Shown here piece after piece: positions 37,211 through 46,070 of a DNA stretch of 64,000 nt. Both the position numbers and the translations under genes were made by a program. Every line of letters starts with the position of its first letter. The stretch's first letter is position 1. Source of the stretch: Novosphingobium sp. MD-1. Its GTDB lineage: Bacteria > Pseudomonadota > Alphaproteobacteria > Sphingomonadales > Sphingomonadaceae. A model generated the notes under the pieces. That model saw only the letters and a program-made list of their open reading frames with translations. It was not told the DNA's origin and made no database searches. The stretch is taken from NCBI RefSeq assembly GCF_001014975.1, contig NZ_BBXA01000013.1:744001-808000 (forward strand). Direction: 5' to 3'.

Positions 37211-37518
37211 CACTGGCCGATCGTTCGGACCTCAAATCCAACGCCAACGCGATGGCGGCACGGCTGAAGCTGATGAGCCATCCGGAGCGCCTGCTGATGC
37301 TGTGCCGGATGGATGAGGGCGAGGTTTCGGTCAATGAACTGGTCGAGCTGTCGGGCCTGTCGCAATCCTCCGTCTCGCAACATCTGGCGCTGCTGCGGGA
37401 CGAAGGCGCGGTCAGCACCCGGGGCGCCGCGCAGACCCGCTTCTACAGCCTGCGCGATCCCGTGGTGCGCGGGATCATCCATGCCTTGTGCGAACTTTGC
37501 GAACGGCACTGCGGCTGA
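37207..37518 (+). CDS. ArsR-family repressor, SqrR/BigR-like candidate
   Basis: This 103-aa winged-helix protein has the ArsR recognition region LSGLSQSSVSQHLALLRDEG (about residues 48-67). It has a cysteine at 33 (LMLCRMDEG) in the position of the first sensing Cys of BigR and SqrR, and cysteines at 95, 98 and 102 at the end of the last helix. BigR/SqrR use such a pair to detect persulfide through a tetrasulfide or disulfide bridge. The metal-site motif ELCVCDL of arsenic/cadmium sensors is absent. It is the last gene of the adaptor-pump operon (ATGA overlap), so autoregulation via 32829-32861 is likely. Confidence 0.85.
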   Translation: MTLADRSDLKSNANAMAARLKLMSHPERLLMLCRMDEGEVSVNELVELSGLSQSSVSQHLALLRDEGAVSTRGAAQTRFYSLRDPVVRGIIHALCELCERHCG

Positions 37519-37613
37519 CGCTGGCCCCCGGACAATTCCGTAGCTGGACGCCGAAGCATGACGTTTCGCGCTGAAGATGCCATGATCGTTGCAGAAAGCA
37601 GGAAGGCAGCATC

Positions 37614-39284
37614 ATGGTCACGCGCCGCGCGTTCGTATCGGGTTCGCTCAACGCCATCGTCGCGGCGGCCGTGCCGGCGCGGGTCTGGGCCGCCGCGCGC
37701 GGCGGGGTGGAAGTGGCCTACGTCAATGCGGCGGTGTGGACGGGAACGGGACCGGACGTGCGCACCGACGCCATCGGCGTGGCCGGCGGGCATATCGTCG
37801 CCATCGGCAAGGATGCGGTGCGCGCCGCGTCGAGCCCGCGCACGCAGGTCATCGACCTGCAAGGCGCGTTCGTGACGCCGGGGCTGATCGATTGCCATAC
37901 CCATTTCACCATCGGGTCGATGGCGCTGTCGCAACCCTCCCTGCGCGATGCGGCCACGCCCGACGAATTCGTGCAGCGGATCGCGCAGGCCGCGCGCGCG
38001 CTGCCCAAGGGCGAATGGCTGGAAGGCGGCAACTGGGATCAGGACCGCTGGGGCGGAAAGATGCCGACCCGCCAGTGGATCGACGCGGTAACGCCCGATA
38101 CGCCCGTGGCGGTGATCCGCTATGACCTGCACATGATCCTGTGCAATTCGCTGGCGCTGAAGCTGGCGGGGATCGACCGCAACACCCCGGACATGCCCGG
38201 AGGCGTGATCCTGCGCGACGAAAGCGGGGAGCCGACCGGCATCGTCAAGGACGCGGCCAAGGATCTGGTTCTGCGCGCGATCGCGAAGCCGAGCGAGGCC
38301 CGGCTGGACGCCGCCCTGCGGCAGGGCATCGCCCTGGGCCTGAGCAAGGGCGTGACCGAAGTCCACGTGCCCGAACTCGACTGGTCCACCTTCGAGAACA
38401 CCCGCCGCCTGCGCGCGCAGGGCGAAACGGGGATGCGCTTCTACAACTTCACGCCGCTGAAGGACTGGGAACGGCAGGCCGCCCTCGTCGCGCAGGAAGG
38501 GCGCGGCGATGACTGGGTGCGCTGGGGCGGGTGCAAGGTGGTGTTCGACGGATCGCTCGGTTCGCGCACCGCGCTGATGTATCTGCCCTATCTCGACGAA
38601 CCGCACGCGCACGGCATCATGGTGACCGACCCCAAGGACCTGAAGGCCTGGATGACCGGCGCGGACAAGGCCGGGCTGCAGGTGACCGCCCATGCCATCG
38701 GCGACGAGGCGAACGACATCGTGCTGGACACGATGGCGGCGGTCACCACGGCCAACGGTGCGCGCGACCGGCGCTTCCGCGTCGAACATGCCCAGCACTT
38801 GCGCGAGGAAGCGATCGGACGGTTCGCCAAACAGGGCGTGATCGCCTCGATGCAGCCCTACCACGCGATTGACGACGGGCGCTGGGCGGTGCGGCGCGTC
38901 GGCCCCGAGCGGCTGCGCACCAGCTTCGCGGTCGGGTCCATGGTGCGCTCGGGCGCGCACGTCTGCTTCGGGTCCGACTGGCCGGTGGCGCCGCTCGATC
39001 CACTGACCGGCATCTACGCGGCGGTGACGCGCGAGACGATCGACGGGCTCAACCCGCATGGCTGGTATCCCGAACAGCGCATCACGATGGCCCAGGCGCT
39101 GCGGGGCTATACCCGCGAAGCGGCCTACGCGGGCCGGGTGGAGCGGCAACGCGGCGCGATCATGCCCGGAATGCAGGCCGATTTCGCGGTGTTCGACCGC
39201 GACCTGTTCCGGATCGATCCGGAAACGATCCCCCAGGTCAAGGTGCTGCGCACCGTGGTGGGCGGCAAACAGCGCTTCGGATAG
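37614..39284 (+). CDS. Tat-exported amidohydrolase (Amidohydro_3/YtcJ-like)
   Basis: This 556-aa protein has a twin-arginine signal (TRRAFVSGSLNAIVAAAVPA). Amidohydro_3 motifs are LIDCHTHFTIG (about residue 89), VTAHAIGDEAND, FRVEHAQHL and FGSDWPVAPLDP. A Tat signal suggests export in folded, metal-loaded form. It lies 95 bp after the ArsR gene on the same strand and is followed by a palindromic repeat. It is a distant paralogue of the protein at 26122, which has a Sec signal instead. The substrate is unknown; relatives act on amides, hydantoins or formamides. Confidence 0.88.
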   Translation: MVTRRAFVSGSLNAIVAAAVPARVWAAARGGVEVAYVNAAVWTGTGPDVRTDAIGVAGGHIVAIGKDAVRAASSPRTQVIDLQGAFVTPGLIDCHTHFTIGSMALSQPSLRDAATPDEFVQRIAQAARALPKGEWLEGGNWDQDRWGGKMPTRQWIDAVTPDTPVAVIRYDLHMILCNSLALKLAGIDRNTPDMPGGVILRDESGEPTGIVKDAAKDLVLRAIAKPSEARLDAALRQGIALGLSKGVTEVHVPELDWSTFENTRRLRAQGETGMRFYNFTPLKDWERQAALVAQEGRGDDWVRWGGCKVVFDGSLGSRTALMYLPYLDEPHAHGIMVTDPKDLKAWMTGADKAGLQVTAHAIGDEANDIVLDTMAAVTTANGARDRRFRVEHAQHLREEAIGRFAKQGVIASMQPYHAIDDGRWAVRRVGPERLRTSFAVGSMVRSGAHVCFGSDWPVAPLDPLTGIYAAVTRETIDGLNPHGWYPEQRITMAQALRGYTREAAYAGRVERQRGAIMPGMQADFAVFDRDLFRIDPETIPQVKVLRTVVGGKQRFG

Positions 39285-39307
39285 AGCGGAACGCCACTAA
39301 CCCGCTT

Positions 39308-39389
39308 CGTCATTGCGAGCGTAGCGAAGCAATCTAGGGCCGCGCGTACCGCCCTGGATTGCCGCGGGGCTTCGCCCCTCGCAATGACG
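39308..39389. repeat. Palindromic intergenic repeat (CGTCATTGCGAG type), copy 2
   Basis: CGTCATTGCGAG (39308-39319) and CTCGCAATGACG (39378-39389) are perfect inverted arms identical to those at 6498 and 6572. The interior keeps GAAGCAATC and TGGATTGC parts but differs from copy 1. It lies between convergent genes and may serve as a 3' structure for both. Confidence 0.85.
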
Positions 39390-39404
39390 AACGATGCCGG
39401 ATCC

Positions 39405-39563
39405 TCAGCGGCGCAGCAGCGCCACGCCGATCGGCGCCACGGACAGGGCGAGGCCCAGCGCGGCGGCGGCATCTTCCCAGCCATCGCCGGTCAGGCCGAT
39501 GACCAGCCCGACAAAGCTGACGAGGGCGATCGCCGCGATCGGCATGAGCGGGTGGCGCGTCAT
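39405..39563 (-). CDS. Small two-helix membrane protein
   Basis: This 52-aa protein (MTRHPLMPIAAIALVSFVG...) has two hydrophobic segments separated by DGWEDA and ends VALLRR. Its ATG at 39563 overlaps the stop of the PepSY gene (ATGA), which is the main evidence that it is translated. No family is recognised. As the last gene of the TBDR-hydrolase-PepSY unit it may be a small partner of the PepSY membrane protein. Confidence 0.65.
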   Translation of the reverse strand: MTRHPLMPIAAIALVSFVGLVIGLTGDGWEDAAAALGLALSVAPIGVALLRR

Positions 39564-40666
39564 GCCGCGCGGCTCCGGCGCGCGGCGCGCGGCTTGCGCA
39601 GCCACAGGTAGAGACCGCTGCCCAGCACGACGATGCTCACGAGGTCGAGCACCGCCCACAGCAGCTTCATCGCCATGCCGCCATAATCGCCGAAGTGCAG
39701 TGGCTGCGCGAGCAGCAGCGCCTTCATGTACCAGGGCATCGGGGCCACGCCATCGACCTTGCCGGTGCGCGCATCGACCATGACCGGCGTCAGCAGCTTC
39801 GCGGTCAGCGGCGTTGCGCCCTGCAGATAGACGGCCAGATGATCGCGGCTGCTGAAGGCCGCGCCGGGAAAGGCGATGAACTGTACGCGCATCCCCGGCA
39901 CGGCCGCCTGCGCGTTGCGCAGCGCCTGGTCGGCAATGCCGGGGCGATAGGGCGCGATCGGCCCGGCACGGTCGCGCGCCAGATGGGCCAGCGCATCGGC
40001 GCGCCACCACGCCGTGATCGGCTCGGCCAGGGTGTTGATCGTGCCGGTCAGCCCCACCACCAGCGCCCAGGCGAGCGTGACGCCGCCGATCAGGTTGTGC
40101 CAGTCGAGCCAGCGCGTGCGCGCCGTCTTGGCCTTGCGCACGCTGGCGAAGCCCGCCTTGCGCGCGAACGGGGCGTACAGCACGACGCCCGAAACGAGCG
40201 CCAGCACGAAACACAGGCCGATCGCGCCGACGAAGTATTCACCCACCGTGCCCAGCAGCAGGTCCTTGTGAAGATCGAGCACCACGTCCATCACCCCGCC
40301 GCCGGGCGCTTCGCCCTGCGGCGGCGCGGCGGTGCGCCGGTCGATCGGGTGGAAGCGCATGGCCGTCTCCGGCGCATCGCCGACCGGACCGCTGGTAAGG
40401 TTCACCACCGGACGATCCTCGTCGAAGCTGAGGTAGATCGGCACGGCGCCCGGCTCCAGCGCAAGCGCGGCGGCGATCGCGCGGTCGAGCGTGACCAGTT
40501 CGGCATCGTTCCAGCGTTCGATCCGTTCCGGTTTGCCGATGCCGTCGATCTCGTCGTGAAACACCAGCGGCAGGCCGGTGAGTGCCAGGATCAGCATGAA
40601 CAGCGTGCAGATCAGGCTGGACCAGGTATGCACCTTGCTCCAGGCGCGCAGCGTGGCGGGCTTCAT
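39560..40666 (-). CDS. PepSY-associated transmembrane protein
   Basis: This 368-aa inner-membrane protein has the PepSY_TM layout: an N-terminal helix after KVHTWSSL, a periplasmic region, the conserved LHKDLLLG before the second helix (VGAIGLCFVLALVSGVVLYAP), WLDWHNLIGG before the third, and a C-terminal helix pair after LHFGDYGG. Conserved histidines near helix ends are typical of this family, which includes the siderophore-reductase-like FoxB/FhuF-linked proteins. Its start overlaps the stop of the amidohydrolase gene (ATGA). With a TBDR in the same operon, reduction or processing of an imported ligand is a reasonable guess. Confidence 0.88.
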   Translation of the reverse strand: MKPATLRAWSKVHTWSSLICTLFMLILALTGLPLVFHDEIDGIGKPERIERWNDAELVTLDRAIAAALALEPGAVPIYLSFDEDRPVVNLTSGPVGDAPETAMRFHPIDRRTAAPPQGEAPGGGVMDVVLDLHKDLLLGTVGEYFVGAIGLCFVLALVSGVVLYAPFARKAGFASVRKAKTARTRWLDWHNLIGGVTLAWALVVGLTGTINTLAEPITAWWRADALAHLARDRAGPIAPYRPGIADQALRNAQAAVPGMRVQFIAFPGAAFSSRDHLAVYLQGATPLTAKLLTPVMVDARTGKVDGVAPMPWYMKALLLAQPLHFGDYGGMAMKLLWAVLDLVSIVVLGSGLYLWLRKPRAARRSRAA

Positions 40667-43600
40667 CGCGCAGCCGCCCCGGATGACTCTTCGCGCCACC
40701 ACGGCGCGGGCGGGCTTTCGCCGTCCCGCGCCAGCGTGGTGCCGTCGAACGCGATGCCGCCCCGCAGCACCAGCGCGATGCGCCGGGCGTTGGCGATGTC
40801 GGCCCGCGGATCGGCATCGAGCACCACCAGATCGGCGAGCTTGCCGGGCGTCACGCTGCCCAGATCATCCGGTCGGCCGATGATCGCGGCATTGTCGATC
40901 GTGGCCATTTCCAGCGCCTCCTGCGGGCTGGCGCCGCCCGCGACGAACGCGGCCATTTCCCAGTGGACGCCGATGCCCTGCATCTCGCCATGGCTGCCCA
41001 CGCCGACCAGCGTGCCGGCGCGACGCAGTCGCATCGCGTCTTCGGCAAAGCGCCGCCAGGTCTGCCATTCGGGCGGCGTCCAGTGCCGATCGCGCAGCTT
41101 GGCGGCCAGCACGAACGGCGGGGTGAACCGGCGCAGGCGCGGATCGTCCTGCGGGCGATCGTTCTGGATATCGGCGAACAGCATCGGTGCGCCGCCGTAA
41201 AGCACGGTCAGCGTCGGCGTGTAGGCGATGCCGCTGGCGGCGAAGAGACGGATCACGTCATCGTGGATCGGCGTGACCGGCAGGTTGTGCTCGTTGCCGG
41301 AAAAGCCGTCGATGGCGTGAGTCAGTTCCAGCATGAAATCCGCCGCGCCTTCGGTGGTGGGCATCATCCCCAGCTTGCGCGATGCCGCCGCCATGTATTG
41401 CCGTGCGGCCCGGTCGCCGACCATGTAGCTCTTGATGTTGCGCGTGCGGTAGGCGTCGCGATAGCGCGTCAGCACCTGTTCGGCCACGGCTTGCGAGGTG
41501 ATGGCGCTGTTCACGAACACGCCGGGACCGGTGCTGAACAGGCGCGGCCCCGTGGAAAGCCCGGCGTCCATCCGGTCGCCATAGGCGAAGATATCCGGCG
41601 TGAACGGCTGCACTTCCAGCACCGAGGTAACGCCATAGGCCAGCAGCGTGGGGAATTCCCAGTGCGTGCCATCGTGCACCCCGCGCGGGATCGGGAAGAA
41701 GTGGGCGTGCGCGTCGATCAGGCCGGGCATGACGAACTTGCCGTCCAGTTCGCGAACCCGCGCGCCGGCCGGAACCGGGATGGACCCGCGCGGGCCGATC
41801 GCGGCGATGCGGTCGCCCATGATCAGCAGGTCGGCGTTGGCGATGGTCCGGCCGTGGTCCATCGTCAGCACCGTCGCGCCGCGCAGCAGTTGCGCCTGCG
41901 CCGGCAGGGCGCGCGGCACGCGAACCGACAGATCGCGCGGGCTCGCGGCGGCTTCGGGGTCGGCTGCGGCCAGCGCCCCGGCCGAGGCGGCGTGACGCCA
42001 GAACGGCCCGACCGTCCACGACAGGCCATCGCCGTCCCAGCGCATCGTATCGGCACCGATCCGGGTGATCTGGCGGTGGCCGGGCACGGCGTCCATCAGG
42101 TTCACCGGCTTGGCATCGGCGGGCATCGGCAAAAGGTGCAGCTCGAACGCGGTGCGCGCCGCCAGCGTTCGCCCGTCAGGCGACAGGCGCAGTTCCTCGA
42201 CCGGGCGCGGTTCCTTGACATATTGCCCCATTGCCCGGGCGACGACGGTCGCGCGCGCCACCAGCGCGCCGTCCGCCAGCACTTCCTTGAGCGCGCCGTC
42301 GGCCTGGACGAACAGGCGGCCATCGGCCGTCCGCTGCAGCGAGCGCAGGCCAGCGCCATGGCCGATGACCATCGCGGCGCCAGCGAGGGAAAGGCGCACC
42401 ACGTCTACCGGCCACGACGGAGCCAGTTCATCCGGCGCGTGCAGGCGATCGAATTGCGCGGCACGCAGCGCGATCAGGCTTTTGCCGTCGCGATCCCACA
42501 GCGGTTCGGACCAGTAGGCGCCTTTTGGGCTGGCGGGGCGGGGCGCGCCGCCGGCGGCGTCGATCGTCCAGATTCCACCACCCTGCTCGGCGGTCCAGCG
42601 CAGGAAGGCCAGCGAGCGGCCGTCGGGCGACCAGGCCGGCTGGAAAGCGTTGCCGTCGAACAGCTTGCGCGGCGGGGCGTCGCCTTGCGCATCGGCGATG
42701 TAAAGCGCGCCCAGCGCGGTGAAAGCGATCCGCCGGCCGTCCGGCGACAGCGCGGCGCCTTCGGCCAGATGCGTCCGGACCTCGGCGCCGTCCTCCACCC
42801 GCTGGCGCACGCGGCTTTGCGGGGCAAGCGCCAGCCGCACCGGGGCGCGGAACGGGATCGCCTGCTGCTTTCCGGTCGCAAGATCGAGCCGTATGAAGCC
42901 GCCATCGCGCGCCATCACCATGGCCTTGCCGTCAGAGGTGAAGCGATAGCCCGGCGTGAGATCGTAGTAGTAGCCGCCTTCCTGCCCGTCATGGTCGATC
43001 GGCCAGGCGATCCAGCGATCCTCCCCGGTCGCGAGGTTGCGCAGGCGCAGGCCGGTTTCGCCGCCATCGCGCCGCGCGGCATAGGCCAGCAATCGCCCAT
43101 CGGGCGAGAGCACCGGATGCATCCCGCCGGGAATCACCGTCTCGACCGCGCCGGTGGCGAGATCGCGACGCGCGATGGACCAGGTGGGCGGGTCCTTCTC
43201 GGTCCAGGTGTGGCCCAGCTTGGTCGCGTACCACACCGCCTTCCCGTCGGGCGACGGGGCCGCGCCCATGGCATTGATACGCTCGTCCCACCCCTCGTTG
43301 CCGCCGGGCTGGGCCGCCACGAGCAGCGCGGGCGGGCTGCCCTCGACGGGAACGCGCCACAATTCGAACGCCAGCACCGCGTGGACGGCCCGGCTGACAT
43401 AGACGCTTTTCCCGTCCGGCGCCCAGGCCGGCGAGGTCATCAGGACGAGCGCGGTATCGTGCGTCAGTTGCCGTGCGTCGGTGCCGTCGCTGCGCGCGAC
43501 CCACAGGTTGGTGACGCCCGACCGGTCGGAAATGAAGGCGATCCAGCGCCCGTCGGGCGAAGGCACCGGGTTGCGCTCGAAGGCAGGCCCGGCCAGCACG

Positions 43601-43803
43601 GCCTGCGCATCGCCGCCAGTGGCGGGCATCCGGTAGATGTCGCCCAGCAGATCGAACCACAGCCACGCGCCGTCCGGGGAAAGCGCCGGTTGTGCCCAGG
43701 TTGCCTCGGTCGCGTCATAGGCAAGTTGCCGGGCCTCTTCGGCGCGAAGAGGCCCGGCCACAAGAGCCAGCGTTGCCGCGATGAAGACGGCAACGCGGCG
43801 CAT
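40663..43803 (-). CDS. TolB-like beta-propeller/amidohydrolase fusion protein
   Basis: This 1046-aa exported protein has a signal peptide (MRRVAVFIAATLALVAGPLRA). A propeller of WD40-like/TolB-type repeats follows, to about residue 600 (LSPDGAWLWFDLLGDIYRM, PSPDGRWIAFISDRSG, WSPDGRSLAFLRW). The C-terminal amidohydrolase has metal ligands in LIDAHAHFFP (about residue 695) and GSHGEM (about 920). The propeller may gate or bind substrate, as in tricorn-like and prolyl peptidase systems. The start codon overlaps the receptor stop by one base (TGATG), so production is coupled to the TBDR. Peptide-like or cyclic amide substrates are likely for the family. Confidence 0.9.
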   Translation of the reverse strand: MRRVAVFIAATLALVAGPLRAEEARQLAYDATEATWAQPALSPDGAWLWFDLLGDIYRMPATGGDAQAVLAGPAFERNPVPSPDGRWIAFISDRSGVTNLWVARSDGTDARQLTHDTALVLMTSPAWAPDGKSVYVSRAVHAVLAFELWRVPVEGSPPALLVAAQPGGNEGWDERINAMGAAPSPDGKAVWYATKLGHTWTEKDPPTWSIARRDLATGAVETVIPGGMHPVLSPDGRLLAYAARRDGGETGLRLRNLATGEDRWIAWPIDHDGQEGGYYYDLTPGYRFTSDGKAMVMARDGGFIRLDLATGKQQAIPFRAPVRLALAPQSRVRQRVEDGAEVRTHLAEGAALSPDGRRIAFTALGALYIADAQGDAPPRKLFDGNAFQPAWSPDGRSLAFLRWTAEQGGGIWTIDAAGGAPRPASPKGAYWSEPLWDRDGKSLIALRAAQFDRLHAPDELAPSWPVDVVRLSLAGAAMVIGHGAGLRSLQRTADGRLFVQADGALKEVLADGALVARATVVARAMGQYVKEPRPVEELRLSPDGRTLAARTAFELHLLPMPADAKPVNLMDAVPGHRQITRIGADTMRWDGDGLSWTVGPFWRHAASAGALAAADPEAAASPRDLSVRVPRALPAQAQLLRGATVLTMDHGRTIANADLLIMGDRIAAIGPRGSIPVPAGARVRELDGKFVMPGLIDAHAHFFPIPRGVHDGTHWEFPTLLAYGVTSVLEVQPFTPDIFAYGDRMDAGLSTGPRLFSTGPGVFVNSAITSQAVAEQVLTRYRDAYRTRNIKSYMVGDRAARQYMAAASRKLGMMPTTEGAADFMLELTHAIDGFSGNEHNLPVTPIHDDVIRLFAASGIAYTPTLTVLYGGAPMLFADIQNDRPQDDPRLRRFTPPFVLAAKLRDRHWTPPEWQTWRRFAEDAMRLRRAGTLVGVGSHGEMQGIGVHWEMAAFVAGGASPQEALEMATIDNAAIIGRPDDLGSVTPGKLADLVVLDADPRADIANARRIALVLRGGIAFDGTTLARDGESPPAPWWREESSGAAAR

Positions 43804-46031
43804 CAGAGCGACCAGTCGAGCCGCAGGCCCACCGTGCGCGGCCGCACGATCGATCCCGCCGGAGTCGCCTGCGACGTGAACGGCGCGTTGAGGATGCCGA
43901 ACTTGTCGAACACGTTGTTGGCGAAGACCAGCACGCGCACCTTGTCCATCAGCGTTACCCCGGCGCGCAGGTCGATAATGTTGAAGTTGCCGCGCGTCGC
44001 CGTGTTGCCGAACGCGACGGGCGCCGACGACAGGTAACGGTGCGCCACTTCGAACGAGGGCTTGAACGCCACGTCCTCGAAATCGAACTTGAGGTTGTTC
44101 GCCACCGACCACTTCGACGAACCCGGCAGGACCGAGCCCGAGGCATAGCCGCCGCCGACCGCGAAGGTATCGGGCAGGAACGCGGTGAGGCGCGCGTCCT
44201 GCCGCGTTACGCTGGTGCTGAAGCTGGCGACCTTGGCAATCTGCCAGGTGGCCGCCAGTTCGCCACCGACCACGTTGGCGCTGCCGGCGTTCGAGACGTA
44301 GGAATAGTACGAAGGCGCCGGGCCGAACAGGCGGGCCTGGATGCCCTTCCAGTCGATGTTGAAGACGGTGGCTTCCACATAGAGCTTGCCGTCGAACGCG
44401 TGGAATTTCACGCCCGCTTCGTAGTTCTTCACCCGGTCGCTGTTGTACTTGACCGGAATGGTAGGCAGCAGGCCTGCGTTGGGGTTGATGCCCCCGACGC
44501 GATAGCCTTCCGAATAGGTGGCATAGGCCAGGAAGTCCTTGGTCGGACGGGCCGTGATGGTCACCTTGGGAGTGAAGCCGTCTTCCTTGTTGGACACGCG
44601 GCCGGTGGCATCGACCGGGCTGTAGCCGCCCGGATAGCCGCCCAGCGCGCCCGCCTGGTTGGTCACCGTGGCGTTGTACTTGTTCCAGAAATAGCGGCCG
44701 CCGAACGTGATCTCGATGCTGGGACGGATCGCGTAGCTCACTTCGCCGAACAGGCCGATATCCTCGTTGTAGGTATCGGATGCATAGCCATAGATGCGAT
44801 CGCCCGGTGCCAGCACGCTGCCCGAAAAGCCGCCGAACGAGGCAGGGTTGGCGTTGATGTAAGCCGCCGCACCGTTCTGGAAGATCTGGTCGTAGCTGAA
44901 CTTCTTGGCCGCCATGTAGCTGGCGCCGATCAGGTAGCGGAACGGCCCGTCACCCTTCGAGGCCAGACGGACTTCGGCGGTCTTGATGTTGGCATTGGCA
45001 TTGCCCGCCGAATAGGCCGCACCCGATCCGGTGGTCACGCCCGTCACGTAGAAATAGGGGTACGAGAACTGGGTGAAATTGTGCTTTTCGACGATGGAAC
45101 CGATGGCGGTGAGTTCCGCGCCGCCCAGATCCTGATCGAGCCGCAGCGAGTTCATCCAGAAGCGCGTCTTCTGCGGTTCGGCCCGCGCAGTGTTGCGGGT
45201 ATAGGGATGGTCGAGATCGAGGTAGGTCTGATCCTCGAGATAGGTATCCTGCCACGAGGACAGATAGCTGATCTTGGTCGCGCTGGTCGGCGTCAGCACG
45301 ATCGAGCCGCGCAGGCCCCGCGTGCGGAAATCGTTGCTGCCGCGCACGCCGGTGCCGGGATTGTCGAGATAGCCCGCATCAAAGCGCTGCAGCGCGACCA
45401 GGCGCACCGCCAGCTTGTCGGCAATCAGCGGCACGTTGACCATCGCCTTGGCCGCGTAGTTCACTTCGCCGTGCGAATTCTTGGTCGAACCGATCAGGCC
45501 CGATGCGGCCGCGTCGATCTTGCTCGTATCCGCGGTGTTGACCACGTAGTTGACCAGGCCGCCCAGCGTGGACGAGCCGAACAGCGTGCCCTGCGGGCCG
45601 CGCAGCACTTCCACGCGGTTGAGATCGAAGGTGTCCACATCGGGAATGCCGATCGGGAAGCCGGGTTCGACCAGCGGCACTTCGTTGAGGTAATAGCCGA
45701 CCGTGGTCTGGCCCTGTTCGTGATAGGTCGTGGCCGAGATGCCACGGATGATCACTTCGGAAACGCCGGGCTGGTAATCGTTGAACACCACGCCGGGCAG
45801 GCGGGTGATGTAGTCCGACAGGCTTTGCGCGTTGGCGGCGGCCAGATCCTTGCCCGATACCGCGCTGGCGGCGATCGGCGTCTGGTCGAGCGCGATGGCG
45901 CGCTTGGTCGCGGTCACGACGATCGTGCCCAGGCCGTTATCAGCGGCATCTTCGGCGGCCAGCGCCGGCTCGGCGGCCATGGCCAGCATGGAAACGCCGG
46001 CAAGGCAGGCAAGGTGCAGTGTGGTCCTCAT
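43803..46031 (-). CDS. TonB-dependent receptor
   Basis: This 742-aa receptor has a signal peptide ending ALAAED, IVVTATKRAIALDQTPIAASA before the plug, VEVLRGPQGTLFGSSTLGG in the plug and a C-terminus TVGLRLDWSL. AGAGGGGAAT precedes the ATG at 46031. It heads the tightly packed block with the TolB-amidohydrolase, the PepSY protein and the 52-aa protein, and lies 39 bp after a PaiB gene on the same strand. The operon suggests uptake plus periplasmic hydrolysis of one compound class. Confidence 0.93.
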   Translation of the reverse strand: MRTTLHLACLAGVSMLAMAAEPALAAEDAADNGLGTIVVTATKRAIALDQTPIAASAVSGKDLAAANAQSLSDYITRLPGVVFNDYQPGVSEVIIRGISATTYHEQGQTTVGYYLNEVPLVEPGFPIGIPDVDTFDLNRVEVLRGPQGTLFGSSTLGGLVNYVVNTADTSKIDAAASGLIGSTKNSHGEVNYAAKAMVNVPLIADKLAVRLVALQRFDAGYLDNPGTGVRGSNDFRTRGLRGSIVLTPTSATKISYLSSWQDTYLEDQTYLDLDHPYTRNTARAEPQKTRFWMNSLRLDQDLGGAELTAIGSIVEKHNFTQFSYPYFYVTGVTTGSGAAYSAGNANANIKTAEVRLASKGDGPFRYLIGASYMAAKKFSYDQIFQNGAAAYINANPASFGGFSGSVLAPGDRIYGYASDTYNEDIGLFGEVSYAIRPSIEITFGGRYFWNKYNATVTNQAGALGGYPGGYSPVDATGRVSNKEDGFTPKVTITARPTKDFLAYATYSEGYRVGGINPNAGLLPTIPVKYNSDRVKNYEAGVKFHAFDGKLYVEATVFNIDWKGIQARLFGPAPSYYSYVSNAGSANVVGGELAATWQIAKVASFSTSVTRQDARLTAFLPDTFAVGGGYASGSVLPGSSKWSVANNLKFDFEDVAFKPSFEVAHRYLSSAPVAFGNTATRGNFNIIDLRAGVTLMDKVRVLVFANNVFDKFGILNAPFTSQATPAGSIVRPRTVGLRLDWSL

Positions 46032-46070
46032 GTCTATTCCCCTCTGAATGTCATGGATCGCCCGCTTCGG

